A stretch of DNA of 64,000 nucleotides, taken from contig NZ_VAJL01000001.1 of the NCBI RefSeq assembly GCF_006175945.1, positions 3,047,001 to 3,111,000 on the forward strand, written 5' to 3'. Made by a program: the position numbers and the translations under genes. This DNA comes from Chryseobacterium mulctrae. GTDB taxonomy: Bacteria > Bacteroidota > Bacteroidia > Flavobacteriales > Weeksellaceae. Shown piece after piece: positions 60,259 to 64,000 of this stretch (positions are counted from its first letter, which is position 1; each line of letters begins with the position of its first letter). The notes beneath the pieces are model-generated. The model was not told where the DNA came from. It did no database searches and worked only from the letters and a program-made list of their open reading frames with translations.

Positions 60259-61380
60259 ATGTCAGATATTAAACTAAATACTATTCCAGAGGCGATTGAA
60301 GACCTTAAAAATGGTAAAATAATTATAGTGGTAGACGATGAAGACAGAGAAAATGAAGGTGATTTTCTTTGTGCTGCCGAATTGACAACACCTGCGTTAA
60401 TTAATTTTATGGCAGTTCACGGAAGAGGGTTGATTTGTATGCCGCTTCCAGAAAAAAGATGTGATGAGTTAGGATTAGATGTAATGGTAAGCCGAAGCAG
60501 CGATCCTAAAGAAACTGCATTTACGGTTTCTGTTGACCTTTTGGGTGACGGTACTTCTACCGGAATTTCTGCCGGAGACCGAGCGAAAACTATTTTAGCT
60601 TTGATGGATGAAAAATCTAAACCAACAGATTTCATGCGTCCAGGTCACATTTTCCCGCTTCGTGCAAGAAAAGGTGGTGTTTTGAAAAGAGCAGGTCACA
60701 CAGAAGCTGCAATTGATTTAACGAGCTTGGCTGGTTTAAAAGAAGGTGGTGTAATCTGTGAAATTATGAACGAAGACGGTTCTATGTCTCGTTTGCCGGA
60801 TTTACATGTCTTTGCTCAGAAGCATGATATGAAAATTGTATCTATTGAAGATTTGATTCATTACCAGCTTAAAAAAGGAAACTTAATCGAAAGAATTGAG
60901 GAAAGAAAAGTGCAAACTGCTTATGGAGAATTTGATTTCTGTGCTTTCAGAGAAACTTCAAATGACCAGATTCACTTTGCTTTAACAAAAGGATCTTGGA
61001 CCGTTGACGAGCCTGTTTTGGTAAGAGTTCAATCTTCTGATTCTTATTTTGATGTTTTAACCAGATTGAATAACGGTGAAAAACCATTGTTGGAAAAAGT
61101 AACATCAATGGTAAATGAAGCAGGAAAAGGAGCAATTATTTTCATCAATAATGTTTCAAATTCTGAAAATACACTAAGAAAATTGCAACAGTTTTTAAAT
61201 TATCAGGATGGACAGCAAAAGCATCCTACTGCAGCATTTAACTACAGAGATTACGGAATCGGGACTCAGATTTTGAAGAATTTAGGAATTAATAAATTTA
61301 AAGTAATCACTCAAAATCCTAACGTAAAACCTCAGGTTGGAGGTTATGATGTTGAGGTGACAGAGATGGTTCAACTTTAA
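60259..61380 (+). CDS. ribBA: RibBA: DHBP synthase with degenerate GTP cyclohydrolase II domain
   Basis: 373 residues from ATG 60259. The RibB half (1-205) has the acidic DDEDRENEGDF (26-36), HGRGLICMPL, DRAKTI and RPGHIFPLRARKGGV, all needed to make 3,4-dihydroxy-2-butanone-4-phosphate. The RibA half (about 215-373) retains only NYRDYGIGTQILKNLGI and ITQNP. The three zinc cysteines and the EGRGIGL motif of GTP cyclohydrolase II are missing, so that half is probably inactive. A real RibA should exist elsewhere in the genome. Riboflavin biosynthesis. Confidence 0.93.
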   Translation: MSDIKLNTIPEAIEDLKNGKIIIVVDDEDRENEGDFLCAAELTTPALINFMAVHGRGLICMPLPEKRCDELGLDVMVSRSSDPKETAFTVSVDLLGDGTSTGISAGDRAKTILALMDEKSKPTDFMRPGHIFPLRARKGGVLKRAGHTEAAIDLTSLAGLKEGGVICEIMNEDGSMSRLPDLHVFAQKHDMKIVSIEDLIHYQLKKGNLIERIEERKVQTAYGEFDFCAFRETSNDQIHFALTKGSWTVDEPVLVRVQSSDSYFDVLTRLNNGEKPLLEKVTSMVNEAGKGAIIFINNVSNSENTLRKLQQFLNYQDGQQKHPTAAFNYRDYGIGTQILKNLGINKFKVITQNPNVKPQVGGYDVEVTEMVQL

Positions 61381-61480
61381 AATGTGAATGGTCAATGGTG
61401 AATTCACTTCGTAGTCAATTTTTTGATTGCGTTTTCAATTTACTTGCGAAGCAAAATTAACTATTCACAATTCACAATAA
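61381..61480. repeat. Intergenic dyad of the GTCAAT-GTGAAT type
   Basis: GTCAATGGTGAATT and TTCACAATTCACAAT-type units in two arms (about 61381-61410 and 61457-61478), with a TTGCGAAGCAA centre. Similar units lie at 11490-11530. Gap between convergent ribBA and fmt. Confidence 0.6.
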
Positions 61481-61511
61481 AAAAATGGCTTGATTTACTC
61501 AAGCCATTTTT
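61481..61511. terminator. Bidirectional terminator overlapping the fmt end
   Basis: AAAAATGGCTTGA (61481-61493) with TCAAGCCATTTTT (61499-61511), perfect 13 bp, loop TTTAC. Includes the fmt stop codon. Confidence 0.88.
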
Positions 61512-62446
61512 ATTTCGTCAAAATTTCTAAACCCGTTTAGAAAATCTTTGATATTCATTCTTTTCTTTCCTTCCAATTGTAATTCTAAAGGAAAATACAT
61601 TCCGTCTTTTGTATAGATTCTAAAATCATTTTTTGAAATCTCTAAACTTCCAACAGGTTTTCCATGATCTGAAACTTCAAATTTTCCATTGTATATTTTT
61701 AATCCTTTTTCTTCCTCACCAATTTTTAAAGTGGTAAAAGCTGCTGGATAAGGTGACATTCCTAAAATAAACTGATGAACTTCTTTTGAACTTTTCTTCC
61801 AGTCGATTCTGGTGTCTTCTTTGAAAATTTTGTAAGCATTTTTTGGATGTTCAACTTCGGGTTGAGGTTTTTCAATGATTAAATTTTCTGCCAATCCATC
61901 CAAAGTTTTTACCACCAATTTTGAACCCATTTCCATTAGTCTGTCGTGAAGACTTCCTGCGTTTTCATTTTCCAAAACCGGAATTTCTTCCTGTAATAAA
62001 ATATTTCCTTCATCAATTTTTTCATTAATAAAGAACGTAGTTGCGCCTGTTTTTTCTTCTCCATTAATTACAGCATAATTAATCGGAGCAGCACCTCTGT
62101 AATCAGGTAGCAACGAAGCATGAAGGTTGAAAGTTCCCATTCTAGGCATTTCAAACAAAACTTTAGGCATCATTCTGAAAGCAACAACAACAAAAACATC
62201 AGCATCTAGTTTTTTTAATTCCTCTAAAAACTCAGGGTTTCTCAATTTTTCAGGTTGAAAAACAGGAATGTTATTTTCTGCAGCAAAAACTTTTACAGGA
62301 GATTGATTGATCTTTTGTCCGCGTCCACTTGCTTTATCGGCAACGGTTACAACGCCTACAACTTCATGATGAGATTGGTGAATGGCCTCCAATGCAGTCT
62401 TTGCAAACTCTGGAGTGCCTAAAAAAACGACTTTCAATGATTTCAT
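61499..62446 (-). CDS. fmt: Methionyl-tRNA formyltransferase
   Basis: 315 residues. Formylates initiator Met-tRNA with 10-formyl-THF. N-terminal VVFLGTPEFAKTALEAI; SLLPDYRGAAPINYAVINGE with the catalytic H-x-SLLPxYRG; second domain from about 205 (NAYKIFKEDTRIDW, QFILGMSPYPAAFT). Complete. Upstream of it on the minus strand is recQ (gap 153 bp). Stop within the terminator hairpin. Confidence 0.96.
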   Translation of the reverse strand: MKSLKVVFLGTPEFAKTALEAIHQSHHEVVGVVTVADKASGRGQKINQSPVKVFAAENNIPVFQPEKLRNPEFLEELKKLDADVFVVVAFRMMPKVLFEMPRMGTFNLHASLLPDYRGAAPINYAVINGEEKTGATTFFINEKIDEGNILLQEEIPVLENENAGSLHDRLMEMGSKLVVKTLDGLAENLIIEKPQPEVEHPKNAYKIFKEDTRIDWKKSSKEVHQFILGMSPYPAAFTTLKIGEEEKGLKIYNGKFEVSDHGKPVGSLEISKNDFRIYTKDGMYFPLELQLEGKKRMNIKDFLNGFRNFDEIKMA

Positions 62447-62524
62447 GGTGCAAAGATAATCTTTGTTGATTTAAATATTTAAAGATTGAATAATTTAAAC
62501 ATTTTAAAACTGAATGTTACTAAC

Positions 62525-62555
62525 GGTGTCATGCTGAGCGAAGTCGAAGCATCTC
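62525..62555. repeat. One-armed GTCATGCTGAGCGAAG repeat
   Basis: GTCATGCTGAGCGAAGTCGA-type sequence at about 62528-62547, then GCATCTC. The complementary arm expected in this repeat family is missing. Remainder of gap 62447-62599 has no other feature. Confidence 0.5.
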
Positions 62556-62599
62556 TCATAAAGCAGATTTCCCCCTTGGTCGAAATCACAAAGATGCGT

Positions 62600-64000
62600 T
62601 TACACTAAACTATAGGTTCTAAAATTCAGCATTTTTACTTTTCCGGAATCTAATAGGAAAATAAGATTTTCTAAAATATTTTCTTTAGAATGAAACTGTA
62701 GCTGTATAGAAATTTCTTCAATGGTTGCGGGCTTTTTATTTAAAACTTTAATGATTTCCAAAGAAACATTTTTGCCAAAAATAGATTGTTTGTTTTTTTC
62801 ACAAACGGTGCATTGTCCGCAGTTTTTAGTGTTTTTTTCGCCAAAATAGGAGAGAATCAATTTCATTTTGCAATATTGATTGTCTTCGATGAAAAATTTC
62901 ATTTCTTCCCATTTCTGGATTTTATTTTTTTGAATGTGCTCAAAAAGATTCCAGTATAATCCGTTGATAGCTCTTTCGTCTCGTGGTTTCAGAAATTTTA
63001 CACTCGCCAAAGCTCCATCAATATATTCCAAATAATTTTTCTGCTGTAATTCTTTCAGGCGCTCTTTAATTAGATGAAGACTCACGCCTATTTTATTGCT
63101 TACATTCTGCTCGCTAAACATTATTTTGTGTGTCGCAATTCCTGAAATAGAACGTAAAAGAAGTTCAATAAAATAAGCATCTTTCTGTGGAAGCTGATCA
63201 ATTTCATCAGGCTTAATGAGAAGTTCGAGAGATGATAAGCTTTTGTTACTGTTGTGAAAAATAATTTCCTGAGTATGGAGGAAATTCAGAACATTTTTTA
63301 TTTTTGCTGTTGAAAGTTTAGTAAAACTTTGAATTCCTGAAGTATTTAACTGAAAAACCTTTTCTGGAAGCTCAAATTCAGCCACCTGAAATTTAGAATA
63401 GAGATAAGAAATAATTTTTAAAAACTCTGCTTTATTGGGAATTTGATTTCTTAAAATCTGATCAAAATTTGAAATTTCCTGCTTATTCCAAAGCATAAAT
63501 GCATAACTTTTTTTGCCATCTCTTCCGGCACGACCGATTTCCTGATAATAATTTTCAATCGACTGAGAAGGGGAGAAGTGAATGACGAAACGTACATTGT
63601 CTTTGTCGATCCCCATTCCAAAAGCATTGGTGGAAATTAATACATTTTGATCACTGCTGTTCCAGAAATTTTGTCTTTCGTTTTTTTCTTTTGTTGATAA
63701 TCCTGCATGAAAATAATCCACATTCTGAATTTTATGTCGTTGAAGAAACTCGGTGAGTAATTCTGCATCTTTTCGGGTTCTCACATAGATAATTCCCGAT
63801 TCTTTAGCGTATTTAAGGATGTTAAAAACCTTTTGATACTTGTCTGAAATTTCTTCAGAAAATAGTTTAATATTGTCTCTTTTAAAACTTTTTTGAAAAA
63901 TTTTAGGACTCTTAAGTTCAAGCTTAGTTTTAATTTCATCTAAAACTTTAGGAGTTGCTGTTGCTGTTAATGCAAGACATGTAATTTCAGGATTGTTTTT
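62600..64000 (-). CDS. recQ: ATP-dependent DNA helicase RecQ, 5' partial
   Basis: 466 residues visible; the frame is open to the window edge at 64000, so the N-terminal Walker A part lies outside. Motif III LTATATP near the start, IYVRTRKDAELL, motif V AFGMGIDKDNVRFVIH, motif VI QEIGRAGRDGKK. Zinc-binding C-x16-CxxCxxC in CKMKLILSYF and CGQCTVC. Wing region follows; no HRDC domain, as in short bacteroidete RecQ. 3'-5' helicase for replication-fork repair. Confidence 0.94.
   Translation of the reverse strand, partial: KNNPEITCLALTATATPKVLDEIKTKLELKSPKIFQKSFKRDNIKLFSEEISDKYQKVFNILKYAKESGIIYVRTRKDAELLTEFLQRHKIQNVDYFHAGLSTKEKNERQNFWNSSDQNVLISTNAFGMGIDKDNVRFVIHFSPSQSIENYYQEIGRAGRDGKKSYAFMLWNKQEISNFDQILRNQIPNKAEFLKIISYLYSKFQVAEFELPEKVFQLNTSGIQSFTKLSTAKIKNVLNFLHTQEIIFHNSNKSLSSLELLIKPDEIDQLPQKDAYFIELLLRSISGIATHKIMFSEQNVSNKIGVSLHLIKERLKELQQKNYLEYIDGALASVKFLKPRDERAINGLYWNLFEHIQKNKIQKWEEMKFFIEDNQYCKMKLILSYFGEKNTKNCGQCTVCEKNKQSIFGKNVSLEIIKVLNKKPATIEEISIQLQFHSKENILENLIFLLDSGKVKMLNFRTYSLV

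Overview
The window looks like a chromosomal segment of a flavobacterium close to Chryseobacterium (Bacteroidota, Weeksellaceae). The DNA is AT-rich and promoters have the Bacteroidota form TAnnTTTG. There are type IX secretion (T9SS) C-terminal sorting domains, a T9SS Plug protein, a TonB-dependent receptor, a bifunctional UMP synthase and an IS982-family element. The genus is inferred from protein flavour; no database search was possible. Layout, left half: positions 1-1550 hold the end of a McrC-like PD-(D/E)XK nuclease gene. From 1.8 to 18.9 kb come mostly minus-strand housekeeping and envelope genes: two outer-membrane barrel proteins flanking two T9SS-exported proteins, UMP synthase, two thioredoxin-fold proteins, aroC, a polytopic membrane protein, an EamA transporter, an esterase and a Crp-type regulator. 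From 19037 to 24741 lies a 5.7-kb integrative element inserted at the 3' end of tRNA-Cys. It has a tyrosine integrase, a MerR/excisionase-like HTH protein, a filamentous-phage-type Rep-like protein and four unrecognised cargo genes. Next come a nonsense-interrupted RDD gene, a DUF4403 gene, folB, a small Cys-rich double-glycine-leader peptide gene and a 982-bp IS inserted at the nadA stop codon. These are followed by nadA, gmk, yicC, miaA and a TetR-controlled tripartite RND efflux operon. Origin: the gene-free region 40.8-42.0 kb carries four arrays of DnaA boxes (TTATCCACA) with 12-bp periodicity, all in one orientation, and is very probably the chromosomal origin oriC. Genes to its left mostly run leftward and the first ones to its right run rightward, as expected for replication away from the site. 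The arrays sit in tandem 470-480-bp units that also carry decayed copies of the 3' end of the adjacent araC-type gene. Right half: an AraC regulator, MFS carrier, GH37 trehalase and TonB receptor form a probable trehalose-use locus. They are followed by a metallo-beta-lactamase-fold hydrolase, the T9SS Plug protein, a small toxin-antitoxin pair, hemH, a NifU-type Fe-S protein, a gamma-carbonic-anhydrase-like protein, a PIF1-like helicase with a C-terminal HTH, a flavin monooxygenase, ribBA (with a degenerate GTP cyclohydrolase half), fmt and the C-terminal part of recQ. Three loci look broken: RDD by an in-frame TAA, the 48.5-49.3 kb gene by one extra A in an A9 run, and the 54.2-54.7 kb gene by a probable missing T in a T6 run. 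Many intergenic gaps hold long imperfect dyads built from short quasi-repeats; these are the main structure not explained by genes.
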